64,000 bases of DNA, from contig NZ_SODP01000001.1 of assembly GCF_004365355.1 (NCBI RefSeq), forward strand, positions 310,001-374,000. The letters are read 5' to 3'. Shown here one piece after another: positions 1 through 7,522 of this stretch. The notes beneath the pieces were generated by a model. It searched no databases. It worked only from the letters and a program-made list of their open reading frames with translations, and was not told where the DNA came from. Numbering within the stretch: position 1 is the first letter of the stretch; the number at the start of each line of letters is the position of its first letter. The position numbers and the translations under genes were made by a program. This stretch comes from Kribbella pratensis. GTDB taxonomy: Bacteria; Actinomycetota; Actinomycetes; Propionibacteriales; Kribbellaceae.

Positions 1-38
1 ACGCCATCCAGCAGGAACTGACGCCGAGGGCCGCGCAG

Positions 39-2075
39 CTACGAGAACTTCAGCCGCACGATCACGTTGTCGATCGTGCTCGGTGTCCCGCCGTTCTTGT
101 CGTCGTTGGTCGAGGTCAGCCACAGCCCGCCGTCCGGCGTACGCGTGACACTGCGCAGCCGTCCCCACCGACCGGAGAACACGGCCTGCGGTGTCCCGAC
201 ACCGTTGCCTGCGGCATTGATCTTCGTGACCCACAGCTGCTCGCCGGTGACGCCGGCGATGTAGATCCAGTCGTTGACGATCTCGATGCCGCTCGGCCCG
301 GCCTGCGACGTCGACCAGGTCCGCTTCGGCGCGATGTATCCGGAGCAGTCGCCGATCGTGCCCTCGCACGACGGCCACCCGTAGTTCCCGCCCTTCTGGA
401 TCAGGTTGAGCTCGTCCTGGCTGTTCTCGCCGAACTCGGCGGCCCACAGTTGGCCGTGCGAGTCCCACGCCAGGCCTTGCGGGTTGCGGTGACCCCAGCT
501 CCAGACGTATCGGGCGTTGCCGCCGCTGCTGTAGAACGGGTTGTCGCTGGGCGGCGTACCGTCCGGGTTCATCCGCAGGATCTTGCCGTTGAGTGAGTTC
601 TTGTTCTGCGCGTTGCCGGAGTTCTTGGCGTCGCCGACGGTCGCGTACAGCTTCCCGTCCGGACCGAACGCGATCCGTCCGCCGTTGTGATACCGGTTCT
701 TCGCCAGACCCGTGAGCACCGGCGACGACGTCGTGGCGAGCTTGCCGTCCTCGTACTTCATCCGCACGATCCGGTTGTCGCCGGACGCCGTGTGGTAGAA
801 GTACACCCAGTGGTCGGTCGCGAAGTTCGGCGACAGCGCGACGCCGAGCAGGCCGCCTTCACCGCTGGTCGTCACCACTCCCGGCACCTTCCCGAGCGTC
901 GTCTTCTGGCCGGACGCCGTCACCCGCAGTACTTCGAACCGGTCCCGCTCCGTCACAAGCGCCGACCCGTCCGGCAGGAACGCCGCACTCCAGCCGAGAT
1001 CCACCTTCGCGATGTCCTTGTCGTACGCCGGAATCCCGCCGGTGCCACCGGTCGACGTACGAACCGTGACAGCGTTGCTCACCGCGGAAGCGTTGCCGTC
1101 AGGGTCGCGCGCCTTGACGGTGAACGTGTACTCCGTGTTGGCGGTCAAGCCAGTCACCGTCGTAGTCAGCGATCCAGTCGTCGCGACTTTCGTCGAGCCT
1201 TGGTACACGTCGTACCCGGCGATGCTGCCGCTGTTGTCGGTCGATGCGTTCCAGGCGAGCGAGACGCTGTTCGCGCTCGTGCCGGTCGAGTGCAGGTTCC
1301 CAGGCACCGACGGTGGTTGCGTGTCGCCGCTGCCGGGCGTGGTGAACGTGACCACGTTGCTCTGCTGCGAAGCGTTGCCTGCGGCATCGAACGCGCCGAC
1401 CGAGATGTCGTACGACGTGTTCGCGGTCAACGTGTCGACGGTCGCGGAGAGAGTGTTGCCGTCGACAACTTTCAGGACGTTGCCGCCGCGGTTGATCTCG
1501 TACCGGACGACGCCGACGTTGTCGGTCGCGGCAGTCCAATGGAAGGTCGCGGCGTTCGACTTGAGGTCGCTGACGGTCAGGTTGCCGGGCGCCGACGGTG
1601 GTGTGGTGTCGTCGGTGGTCGGGGTGACGGTCAGCTTGTCGGCGTTGGGTCCGCCGTCGGCGCTGGTCGCGCGGGCGCGGATCTTGTTCGTGCCGGCAAC
1701 AAGCTGCAGACGAACGGTCTTGGTCTTCCACGTCGTCCACGCACCCGTGCCAGGGAACGTGATGCCGACCGCGCCCGGCTGTCCGTTGACGGTGATGTCC
1801 ATCGGCCGGGTGGCCGCCGTACCGTTCGCGTACCGCAGAGTGACGTCGGCCGGGCCGGCCGGAGCAGTCACCTCGACATAACTGCCAGCGAGATTGTCGT
1901 AATTGACGAAGCCGCTGCCGGTGTAGCCGGCATGGTTGGACTCGACCACACCTTGCGAGATGGCCGCATCCTCGGCCTGGTAGTCGGTGGACGCCGCGGT
2001 GGCGGAGGGTGGTGCGCTGAGCCCGAGCGTGGCGACGGCCAGCGCGGTGACAGTCCAGATCAAGCGGGGTCTCAT
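39..2075 (-). CDS. Secreted PQQ-type sugar dehydrogenase with carbohydrate-binding and two FN3 domains
   Basis: The 678-residue product is predicted to be secreted: residues 1-28 form a Sec signal peptide (MRPR, a hydrophobic core, then SATAA). A CBM6/35-like module follows from about residue 31 (DYQAEDAAISQG). Two fibronectin type III domains sit at about 160-247 and 254-342 (each starts PPS.PGNL), then a glucose/sorbosone dehydrogenase beta-propeller fills about 355-678 (GGLLGVALSPNF, RYHNGGRIAFGPDGKLY, WSWGHRNPQGLAWD, AAEFGENSQDELN). Enzymes of this family oxidise aldoses with pyrroloquinoline quinone outside the cell; the actual substrate is not readable. It stands alone behind a palindromic operator (2123-2139). 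The next gene upstream on this strand ends about 130 bp away after a terminator. Confidence 0.88.
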   Translation of the reverse strand: MRPRLIWTVTALAVATLGLSAPPSATAASTDYQAEDAAISQGVVESNHAGYTGSGFVNYDNLAGSYVEVTAPAGPADVTLRYANGTAATRPMDITVNGQPGAVGITFPGTGAWTTWKTKTVRLQLVAGTNKIRARATSADGGPNADKLTVTPTTDDTTPPSAPGNLTVSDLKSNAATFHWTAATDNVGVVRYEINRGGNVLKVVDGNTLSATVDTLTANTSYDISVGAFDAAGNASQQSNVVTFTTPGSGDTQPPSVPGNLHSTGTSANSVSLAWNASTDNSGSIAGYDVYQGSTKVATTGSLTTTVTGLTANTEYTFTVKARDPDGNASAVSNAVTVRTSTGGTGGIPAYDKDIAKVDLGWSAAFLPDGSALVTERDRFEVLRVTASGQKTTLGKVPGVVTTSGEGGLLGVALSPNFATDHWVYFYHTASGDNRIVRMKYEDGKLATTSSPVLTGLAKNRYHNGGRIAFGPDGKLYATVGDAKNSGNAQNKNSLNGKILRMNPDGTPPSDNPFYSSGGNARYVWSWGHRNPQGLAWDSHGQLWAAEFGENSQDELNLIQKGGNYGWPSCEGTIGDCSGYIAPKRTWSTSQAGPSGIEIVNDWIYIAGVTGEQLWVTKINAAGNGVGTPQAVFSGRWGRLRSVTRTPDGGLWLTSTNDDKNGGTPSTIDNVIVRLKFS

Positions 2076-2122
2076 GAGGTCTCCTGGATTTCCGGGGCGG
2101 AGGAGTTGCAGGGGACTAACTA

Positions 2123-2139
2123 TTAGGAAAGCTTCCTAA
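2123..2139. promoter_or_regulatory. Palindromic operator TTAGGAA-AGC-TTCCTAA
   Basis: Two perfect 7-bp arms with a 3-nt spacer lie about 48 bp upstream of the sugar dehydrogenase start, in an AT-rich patch of otherwise G+C-rich DNA. Similar TTAGGAAA-type palindromes occur upstream of secreted carbohydrate-active genes in Streptomyces-like bacteria (recalled, not searched). The cognate regulator is not encoded nearby. Confidence 0.6.
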
Positions 2140-2163
2140 CAGTAATGAGATCTGTCAACAGCA

Positions 2164-2198
2164 CGACGCCCCCGCGAATCTGGTCCGCGGGGGCGTCG
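2164..2198 (-). terminator. Hairpin terminator after the MauE-like gene
   Basis: A perfect 13-bp stem (CGACGCCCCCGCG at 2164-2176 and its complement at 2186-2198) closes a 9-nt loop just beyond the stop of the MauE-like gene. No U-tract follows on the minus strand, as is usual in actinobacteria. Confidence 0.75.
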
Positions 2199-2208
2199 CT
2201 GGGGTGGG

Positions 2209-3030
2209 TTAGGCGGTGGCAAGCACCGTCGGGCGGTAGAGGGTCAGCCCGGACGTCTCGTCGACGACGGCGACCCGGACGGACTCCGGCGTGGAGTCTT
2301 GGTGCGGTACGGCGAAGACGGCGGTCGCGCGGCGGCCGTCGTACCTGGCGATGTAGCTCAGGTAGCGCCAGTCCTCGTCGTCCCAGTAGTCGTGGATGTC
2401 GGACCGCAGCATCCCGTCGACCGCGCGGTACGCCGGGCTGAGCAGAACGCGCCGCTGGGTTGCGGCGAGTGGTGGGGTGCTGGACGCGGTACCGGCGTAC
2501 GGATGACTGAGCCTGGTCCGGAATCGGCGGATCGGGAGCAGCCAGTAGCGGTCGAGTTCGGCGGACAACATCACGAATACCGCTGCCTCGGCCACGAGCA
2601 CGACCAACGCCAGACCTGCCGACCACCAGCCGCCCGTGGCCGTCGTCGCCAGAACTGCAGTTGCCAACAGCAACAAGGCGCGTGCGATCGCCCGGTAACC
2701 AACAGGTTTGGCCGACTTCCCCGCACATCCACACGATGCTTCTGGTACGACGATCTTCGAGTAGATGAGGAATCCGGTGAAGCCGAGGCCCAGTGCAGCA
2801 GCGGCAACTGCCTCGATCGCCGTAAAAGGCGGTGCAAGTAAGCCGAGGGCGATCAGCGCCTCGAGCGCGGCGACCGCTAGATAGGCGGATTTTGCGCGTG
2901 AATCGCCTACCAGGCGGGGGAGTGCCGTGCGGTCCGCCTGCTGGGGATTCTTGAACTTGCCGTAGGACGACCAGAGCAGGAGTACGCCGATCAGGAGCGG
3001 CTGGGCGGCCGCTACTTGTTCGGTACCCAT
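2209..3030 (-). CDS. MauE/DoxX-like redox-associated membrane protein
   Basis: The 273-residue protein has about four membrane segments in its first 175 residues (PLLIGVLLLWSSYGKF, AYLAVAALEALIALGLL, AVAAAALGLGFTGFLIY, AGLALVVLVAEAAVFVM). A cysteine motif, SCGCAGK, follows the third segment. This is the MauE pattern; MauE helps a Cys-rich secreted subunit reach its disulphide-bonded form in methylamine utilisation. The C-terminal 100 residues are soluble and of unknown function. The start lies 1 nt from the stop of the Tat-signal gene upstream, which itself follows a 14-Cys protein gene. I infer that the three form one operon and that this protein handles thiol redox for the Cys-rich partner. 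Confidence 0.7.
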   Translation of the reverse strand: MGTEQVAAAQPLLIGVLLLWSSYGKFKNPQQADRTALPRLVGDSRAKSAYLAVAALEALIALGLLAPPFTAIEAVAAAALGLGFTGFLIYSKIVVPEASCGCAGKSAKPVGYRAIARALLLLATAVLATTATGGWWSAGLALVVLVAEAAVFVMLSAELDRYWLLPIRRFRTRLSHPYAGTASSTPPLAATQRRVLLSPAYRAVDGMLRSDIHDYWDDEDWRYLSYIARYDGRRATAVFAVPHQDSTPESVRVAVVDETSGLTLYRPTVLATA

Positions 3031-3031
3031 G

Positions 3032-3634
3032 TCAGTTCGACGTGTAGATCGTCGCGATGTCGATCTCGTTGGTGCCCGGTCGCCAGGCGCCGATCACCTG
3101 GGCGTGCCGGCCGACCTTGAGCATCGACAGGTCCGAGACGGCCGGCGTGCCGTTGTACACGGCTGCCGTCGTACCGGCCTGGACGTGGCCGACGACCTTC
3201 TGCCCGTGGTGGTCGAACTGCACGCCTGAGCGGGCGATCGACGTGATGGCGACGGTCAGGTTGACGATGTTGACCCAAACCGCCTCGGCGGCCAGTACTC
3301 CGTCCGGGAGCAGCACGCCACGCGCGTACAGGCCGTCGCCGATCTTGGCCTGGTCGATCGTGGTCGGGCGCAGCTTCCAGACACTCGTCACACCGGTCAA
3401 CTGGATCCGGTGCAGGCGGCCGTCGGATCCCTGCACCTGCAGGAGATCCTGGTTCCGGCCGGTGATCAGGCCTTCGGCGAAGTTCGGGTCCGGCTGGCCG
3501 GCATCCGCGAACTGTGCGCCGGCGGCGAACGCGGTCTCCGGGGCTAGCGACCCCAGGGCGCTGGCGGCGACCAGGCCGGTCGCGCCGAGGGCCGCGCGGG
3601 AGAGCAGGGAACGACGGTCCATCGTGGTAGTCAT
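3032..3634 (-). CDS. Tat-exported protein of unknown function in the MauE / Cys-rich operon
   Basis: The 200-residue product starts with a Tat signal: twin arginine in MDRRSLLSRAALGATG, a hydrophobic stretch, and AFA before the mature part. The mature protein (about residues 38-200) is beta-rich with regular hydrophobic alternation (DGRLHRIQLTGVTSVWK, DGLYARGVLLPDGVLAAEAV, VGRHAQVIGAWRPGTNEID) and has no cysteine. It resembles small OB-fold or DUF5666-like secreted proteins, but I cannot name a family. It lies 13 nt after the Cys-rich gene and 1 nt before the MauE-like gene, so the three are probably co-transcribed. As the only member with an export signal it could carry the Cys-rich protein out through Tat; that is inference. 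Confidence 0.6.
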   Translation of the reverse strand: MTTTMDRRSLLSRAALGATGLVAASALGSLAPETAFAAGAQFADAGQPDPNFAEGLITGRNQDLLQVQGSDGRLHRIQLTGVTSVWKLRPTTIDQAKIGDGLYARGVLLPDGVLAAEAVWVNIVNLTVAITSIARSGVQFDHHGQKVVGHVQAGTTAAVYNGTPAVSDLSMLKVGRHAQVIGAWRPGTNEIDIATIYTSN

Positions 3635-3647
3635 CTCGGCTCTCCTC

Positions 3648-4064
3648 TCACGCCACGTCGATCGATACGGGGGACAGGCCGCTGTTCAGGCTGAGGCCGA
3701 GCGCGCTGAACGCGGCCGGCGTGAAGTCGATGACCCGGTTCGAGGCGCAGTTCCCGCCGCAGCAGGTCCGTTCGCCGCAGAACAGGTCGGTCTGCGGACC
3801 GCAGTCCGCGATCGACGTGACCACCCGCTTGCCGGTGCACAGGCTGGTGGTGGCGTGCCTGAAACCGCAGGTACGCCGGGACATCGCGGTGATCCCGCAG
3901 GTGTCCGGATGGGTGATGGCGTAGCACGAGTCCGAGGTGTTCGGCCAAGCGTGCTGCATGTTTCCCGAATTGCATGTCCCGCATGCGCCGTGTCCGGCGC
4001 TTCCACAGGGACCCCATGCGTTCCCACAACAGAACCATGAGGCTTCGGCAGTGATTCCGGCCAT
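3648..4064 (-). CDS. 14-cysteine RlpA-like double-psi beta-barrel protein
   Basis: The 138-residue protein has 14 cysteines. Its C-terminal half reads like an RlpA/expansin double-psi beta-barrel: GKRVVTSIADCGP, then NRVIDFTPAAFSALG and LSPVSIDVA at the end. In that family the DxGP and R.iDLs..AF elements frame the substrate groove, usually of a peptidoglycan or wall-binding protein. The N-terminus (MAGITAEASWFCCG) shows no signal peptide. The start is well supported by AGGAGG 8 nt upstream; that Shine-Dalgarno overlaps the palindrome CCTAGGCCTAGG at 4076-4087. It is the first gene of a set with a Tat-exported protein and a MauE-like protein, which fits a disulphide-rich exported product. No enzymatic residue can be assigned. 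Confidence 0.6.
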   Translation of the reverse strand: MAGITAEASWFCCGNAWGPCGSAGHGACGTCNSGNMQHAWPNTSDSCYAITHPDTCGITAMSRRTCGFRHATTSLCTGKRVVTSIADCGPQTDLFCGERTCCGGNCASNRVIDFTPAAFSALGLSLNSGLSPVSIDVA

Positions 4065-4169
4065 GACAGATTCCTCCTAGGCCTAGGGGCGGTAAGACCT
4101 ACAAGGACTGTTTGTACTCCGTTCCGGCGGAATGTCCCAGAGCTCAGCGCGGAAATGGAAACTTTTTGC

Positions 4170-5669
4170 CTACTGTTCGTGCGTGCTCAGCGTTTGACCG
4201 CGCAGCAGGAACCACACGGCGACCGCCGTCGCCAGCAGAACCGCGGCGCCCACACCCGCCGCCGTCGCGACACCGCTAGCGAAGGATTGGCGGGCCGCGT
4301 CCAGCAGTGCGGCTGCGGCTTCGGGTGGCAGATGCGCCGCGGCCTCGACGGCGCCGCCGAGTGACTCGTGCGCCGCGGCCGGCGTACCGACCGGGCCCGG
4401 GAAGCCTCGGTAGATGCCTGCGACGATCGAGCCGAGCAGCGCGATACCGAGCGCCGCACCGAGCTCGTACGCCGTCTCGGACACCGCACTCGCCGCGCCG
4501 GCCTGCTCTTTCGGGACTGCGGTCAGGATCACGTCAGCCGTCACGGTGAACGCGAAGCCAGCTCCTGCCCCGACCACGAGGAGCGCCGCACCGAGCAACG
4601 GATACCCGGTCGTGTGGCTGATCGTCGTGAGCGCAGCCAGCGCCAGGCCGATCGCAGCCAGACCACCGGCGACGACCGCGCGCACCGAGAAGCGTCGTGC
4701 GACGCGACCCGCCAGCAAACCGGCGACAACCGACCCGATCGCGGCGGGAAGCTCCGCGAGTCCGGCCTCGAACGGCCCCCTGCCCTGCACCAGTTGGAGG
4801 TACTGTGAGAGGAAGAAGATCAAGCCGGACAGTCCGAGGATCGTGAGCAGATCCGCCAGGACCGCGCTGCTGAAACCGCGGTGGCGGAACAAGCGCAGAT
4901 CCAGCAACGGGATCGGCAGCCGCCGCTGACGCCGTACGAATCCATAGAGCGCGGCCACGCCGACGACCAACGCCGCAACGGCAATCCAGCCGAAGCCGTG
5001 TGCCGCGAACTCCTTGATCGCGTAGACCACACCGATCATGCCGACCATCGACAGGACGACACTGGGCAGATCCCAGGGACCCGGCCGAGGGTTGCGCGAC
5101 TCGGGCAGCAGCTTCGCACCGACGACCACCAGCACCGCCATGACCGGCAGGTTGATCAGGAAGACCGAACCCCACCAGAAGTTCTCCAGCAGTACGCCGC
5201 CGACGATCGGTCCGACCGCCATACCGGCAGATGCGGACGCACCCCAGATGCCGATGGCGAGACTGCGTTCGCGCGGGTCGTGGAACAGGTTGCGGATCAA
5301 CGCGAGCGTGGCCGGCATCAGCGTCGCGCCGGCGACACCGAGCAGCGCTCGGGCGACGATCATCAGCTCGGCCGAGTTCGCGTACGCGTTGAGGATGGAG
5401 ATCGCGCCGAACGCCGTCGCGCCGATGAGCAGGATCCGCTTGCGGCCGATCCGGTCCCCGAGACTGCCCATCGAGACGAGCAGCCCGGCGAGGACGAACG
5501 AATAGGCGTCGCCGATCCACAGCAGCTGGGTGCCCGACGGCTTCAGATCCTCGGTGAGGAACGGAGTTGCCAGGCCGAGGACCGTCGCGTCGACCGCGAC
5601 GAGCAGCACGGCAAGCACGAGTACGCCGAGCGCCAGCCAGCGCCCGGGCCGGATGACCTGCTGCTTCAT
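4170..5669 (-). CDS. MFS drug efflux transporter, DHA2-type (14 TM)
   Basis: The 499-residue membrane protein has the family-defining motif A (GSLGDRIGRKRILL) and the early motif D1 of DHA2 pumps (LVAVDATVLGLATPFL). There are about 14 hydrophobic segments. The family exports drugs and antiseptics by proton antiport. I chose the ATG at 5667-5669 (MKQQVIRPGRW) because it overlaps the stop of the TetR gene by 4 nt (ATGA), the expected coupling. The reading frame stays open far upstream, but that part is antisense shadow over the TetR gene. Control is most likely by that TetR protein at the palindrome 6235-6250. Confidence 0.88.
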   Translation of the reverse strand: MKQQVIRPGRWLALGVLVLAVLLVAVDATVLGLATPFLTEDLKPSGTQLLWIGDAYSFVLAGLLVSMGSLGDRIGRKRILLIGATAFGAISILNAYANSAELMIVARALLGVAGATLMPATLALIRNLFHDPRERSLAIGIWGASASAGMAVGPIVGGVLLENFWWGSVFLINLPVMAVLVVVGAKLLPESRNPRPGPWDLPSVVLSMVGMIGVVYAIKEFAAHGFGWIAVAALVVGVAALYGFVRRQRRLPIPLLDLRLFRHRGFSSAVLADLLTILGLSGLIFFLSQYLQLVQGRGPFEAGLAELPAAIGSVVAGLLAGRVARRFSVRAVVAGGLAAIGLALAALTTISHTTGYPLLGAALLVVGAGAGFAFTVTADVILTAVPKEQAGAASAVSETAYELGAALGIALLGSIVAGIYRGFPGPVGTPAAAHESLGGAVEAAAHLPPEAAAALLDAARQSFASGVATAAGVGAAVLLATAVAVWFLLRGQTLSTHEQ

Positions 5670-6214
5670 TCCGTTCTCCGTACTGCGCCGCCGAGCAGCA
5701 ACTCGGTGATGTTCGAGGTGAAATCCCGGGAGGCGACGCGGCCCTCGTAGATCGTCCAGGCCGCGGAGACCAGCAAGCCGTAGAGCGCCTCGCTCAACCA
5801 GACCGGGCTGAGGTCGATCCGGAACTCGCCGGCCTCCTGACCGCGCCGGAACAGCGCGACCATGCGGGCATCCAGGCGGGCCCAGCCCTCGTTCTGCCCG
5901 TCGCCTTCGAAGAGCTGGTTCTCCGAGTACAGGAACGCGAGCAGGCCCGCGGCCGGCTCCAGCTCTCGCACCAGCCGTCGCACCGCGTCTGCGGCCCGAC
6001 CGTCGTCGATGTCTGCCTTCTCCACTGCGCTCTCGCACTCGGTGAGTCCGAGCTCCTCGAGCGCCCGGACGAGTGCGTCGCGTCCGGCGAACTGCCGGTT
6101 CAGCGTCGCGCGACTGATCCCGGCCGCCCGCGCGACCTCGTCCATCGTCGCCCCGGACTTCCGCATCAGCAGTCCGGCGGCATCCCGCAGTACTCGCTCC
6201 CGATCTACAGCCAT
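5666..6214 (-). CDS. TetR-family repressor of the adjacent efflux pump
   Basis: The 182-residue protein has an N-terminal TetR helix-turn-helix at about residues 8-50 (LRDAAGLLMRKSGATMDEVARAAG then ISRATLNRQFAGRDALVRAL) and a helical ligand domain with a TetR_C-type end (YGLLVSAAWTIYEGRV). It is the promoter-proximal gene of a two-gene operon with the MFS pump. A 16-bp perfect palindrome lies 20 bp upstream of its start, so autorepression together with the pump is the simplest reading. The inducer is unknown. Confidence 0.88.
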   Translation of the reverse strand: MAVDRERVLRDAAGLLMRKSGATMDEVARAAGISRATLNRQFAGRDALVRALEELGLTECESAVEKADIDDGRAADAVRRLVRELEPAAGLLAFLYSENQLFEGDGQNEGWARLDARMVALFRRGQEAGEFRIDLSPVWLSEALYGLLVSAAWTIYEGRVASRDFTSNITELLLGGAVRRTE

Positions 6215-6234
6215 GAGACAAGCCTAACCCATTT

Positions 6235-6250
6235 GAGACACTCGTGTCTC
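6235..6250. promoter_or_regulatory. TetR operator GAGACAC-TC-GTGTCTC
   Basis: Perfect 7-bp arms are separated by 2 bp, centred about 28 bp upstream of the tetR start. A further half-site-like GAGACA lies at 6215-6220. The position between the repressor gene and its likely promoter, and the class of DNA-binding protein encoded, support an operator. Confidence 0.75.
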
Positions 6251-6330
6251 TCCTCTAGCATTGGAGTCAGTATGCGGTATACGATCCGGGTGAACGGGAC
6301 GGGTGTGACCGGGAATGAATCAGGCCCGGA

Positions 6331-6336
6331 TATACT
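6331..6336 (+). promoter_or_regulatory. -10 box (TATACT) of the TerC-family transcript
   Basis: TATACT stands out in G+C-rich DNA. It would start transcription near 6343, a few bases before the aptamer at 6347, which is the right distance. No convincing -35 hexamer is at 17 bp; GTGACC at 6305-6310 is 20 bp away. Confidence 0.55.
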
Positions 6337-6346
6337 TGTTGCGTTT

Positions 6347-6497
6347 GTGGAGGGGAGTATTCCGCCACGGCAGTGTCGTCATCACGGGAGGCCTGGGCGG
6401 CCGAACCGGTGCTGCCGGCCCGAGCTGGTCGAGTTCGAGGACCGCTCGGGTGGAAGAGACCTCCGGACCAAGCTTGCTGTTCGCCGACGTCCGGAGG
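6347..6497 (+). ncRNA. yybP-ykoY (manganese) riboswitch with translational expression platform
   Basis: The conserved signature parts of this class are present in order: GGAGGGGAGTA (6349-6359), GTCGTCATCAC in the second loop region (6375-6385), and GAGACCTCC (6456-6464). P1 can form between GGAGG (6349-6353) and CCTCC (6460-6464). The P1 3' strand extended to CCTCCGGA (6460-6467) is the exact reverse complement of TCCGGAGG (6490-6497), which is the Shine-Dalgarno of the downstream gene (ATG at 6504). So with P1 formed the ribosome site is free, and without ligand it is masked. The class senses Mn2+ and often controls TerC/Alx and MntP-type genes, as here. Confidence 0.87.
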
Positions 6498-6503
6498 TTC
6501 GTT

Positions 6504-7502
6504 ATGGTCTCTGTCATGCCACCCGTTGTCTGGGTGCTCACGATCATCGGGTTGCTCGCGATCGTCGCGTTCGACCTGGTCGTGATCGCGCGCCGCAACC
6601 ACACCGTGACGATCAAGGACGCGACCCGGTGGGTGCTGTTTTATGTCGGCCTCGCGGGACTCTTCGCGCTCGGCCTGTTCCTGTTCAGCCCGGGCCAGAG
6701 CGGCAGCGAGTTCGTCGCCGGGTACATCACGGAGTACAGCCTCAGCGTCGACAACCTGTTCGTGTTCGTGATCATCATGGCGCGCTTCGCCGTACCGAGC
6801 CTGGCGCAGGACAAGGTGCTGTACATCGGCATCGTCGTGTCGATGCTGCTGCGGGCGATCTTCATCCTGGCCGGCGCGGCGGCGATCTCGGCGGCGAGCT
6901 GGGTGTTCTACATCTTCGGCGCCTTCCTGGTCTATACCGCCGTCCGGCTGGCGCTCGAGGGTGAGAACGACGAGAGCGACTTCCAGGAGAACGCCGTACT
7001 GCGGGGGATGCGCCGGATTCTCCCGATCTCGCACAACTACGACGGCGACAAGCTGACCACCCGTCTGGACGGTCGCCGGCTGATGACGCCGCTGGTGATC
7101 GTGATCGCCGCGATCGGGATGGCGAACGTGATCTTCGCGCTCGACTCGATCCCGGCGATCTTCGGCCTCACCCAGGACGCGTACATCGTGCTGACCGCCA
7201 ACGCGTTCGCGCTGATGGGCCTGCGCCAGCTGTACTTCCTGATCGGCGGCCTGCTCGAGCGGATCATCTACCTGAACGTCGGCCTGTCGGTGATCCTCGC
7301 CTTCATCGGCGTCAAGCTGATCATCGAGGCGCTGCACGGCTCGCACATCGACGACATCGGCGCGATCCACCTACCGCATATCGGCATCCTGACGTCGCTC
7401 GGCTTCATCGTCGGCACGCTGTTCGTCACCACGGTCGCCAGCTTGATCAAGTCCTCATACGACAACCGCCGGGAAGAGGTCCGCGTCAAGATCGAGGACT
7501 GA
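6504..7502 (+). CDS. TerC/Alx-family integral membrane protein
   Basis: The 332-residue protein has about nine membrane segments and the TerC acidic motifs inside them (EYSLSVDNLFVFVIIMARF; FALDSIPAIFGLTQDAYIV; FALMGLRQLYFLIGGLLER). Members such as Alx export manganese and help load secreted metalloproteins. The start is the ATG at 6504, 6 nt after CCGGAGG; this Shine-Dalgarno is the target of the upstream riboswitch. An open frame continues upstream to 6315 but runs through the aptamer and is not used. Gene, riboswitch and position together argue for manganese homeostasis. It ends 20 bp from a convergent MFS gene. Confidence 0.92.
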   Translation: MVSVMPPVVWVLTIIGLLAIVAFDLVVIARRNHTVTIKDATRWVLFYVGLAGLFALGLFLFSPGQSGSEFVAGYITEYSLSVDNLFVFVIIMARFAVPSLAQDKVLYIGIVVSMLLRAIFILAGAAAISAASWVFYIFGAFLVYTAVRLALEGENDESDFQENAVLRGMRRILPISHNYDGDKLTTRLDGRRLMTPLVIVIAAIGMANVIFALDSIPAIFGLTQDAYIVLTANAFALMGLRQLYFLIGGLLERIIYLNVGLSVILAFIGVKLIIEALHGSHIDDIGAIHLPHIGILTSLGFIVGTLFVTTVASLIKSSYDNRREEVRVKIED

Positions 7503-7522
7503 GCGCGGACCGCCCGCACTGA

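Noticed and set aside
1-38. A possible gene end at the left edge
   Set aside because: Too short to identify; it shows no signal.
5670-6221. A 184-codon extension at the start of the MFS pump gene
   Set aside because: It is the antisense shadow of another frame of the TetR gene; the ATG at 5667-5669 with ATGA coupling is the natural start.
6315-6503. 63-codon extension of the TerC protein
   Set aside because: It runs through the riboswitch aptamer; the ATG at 6504 has a good Shine-Dalgarno.
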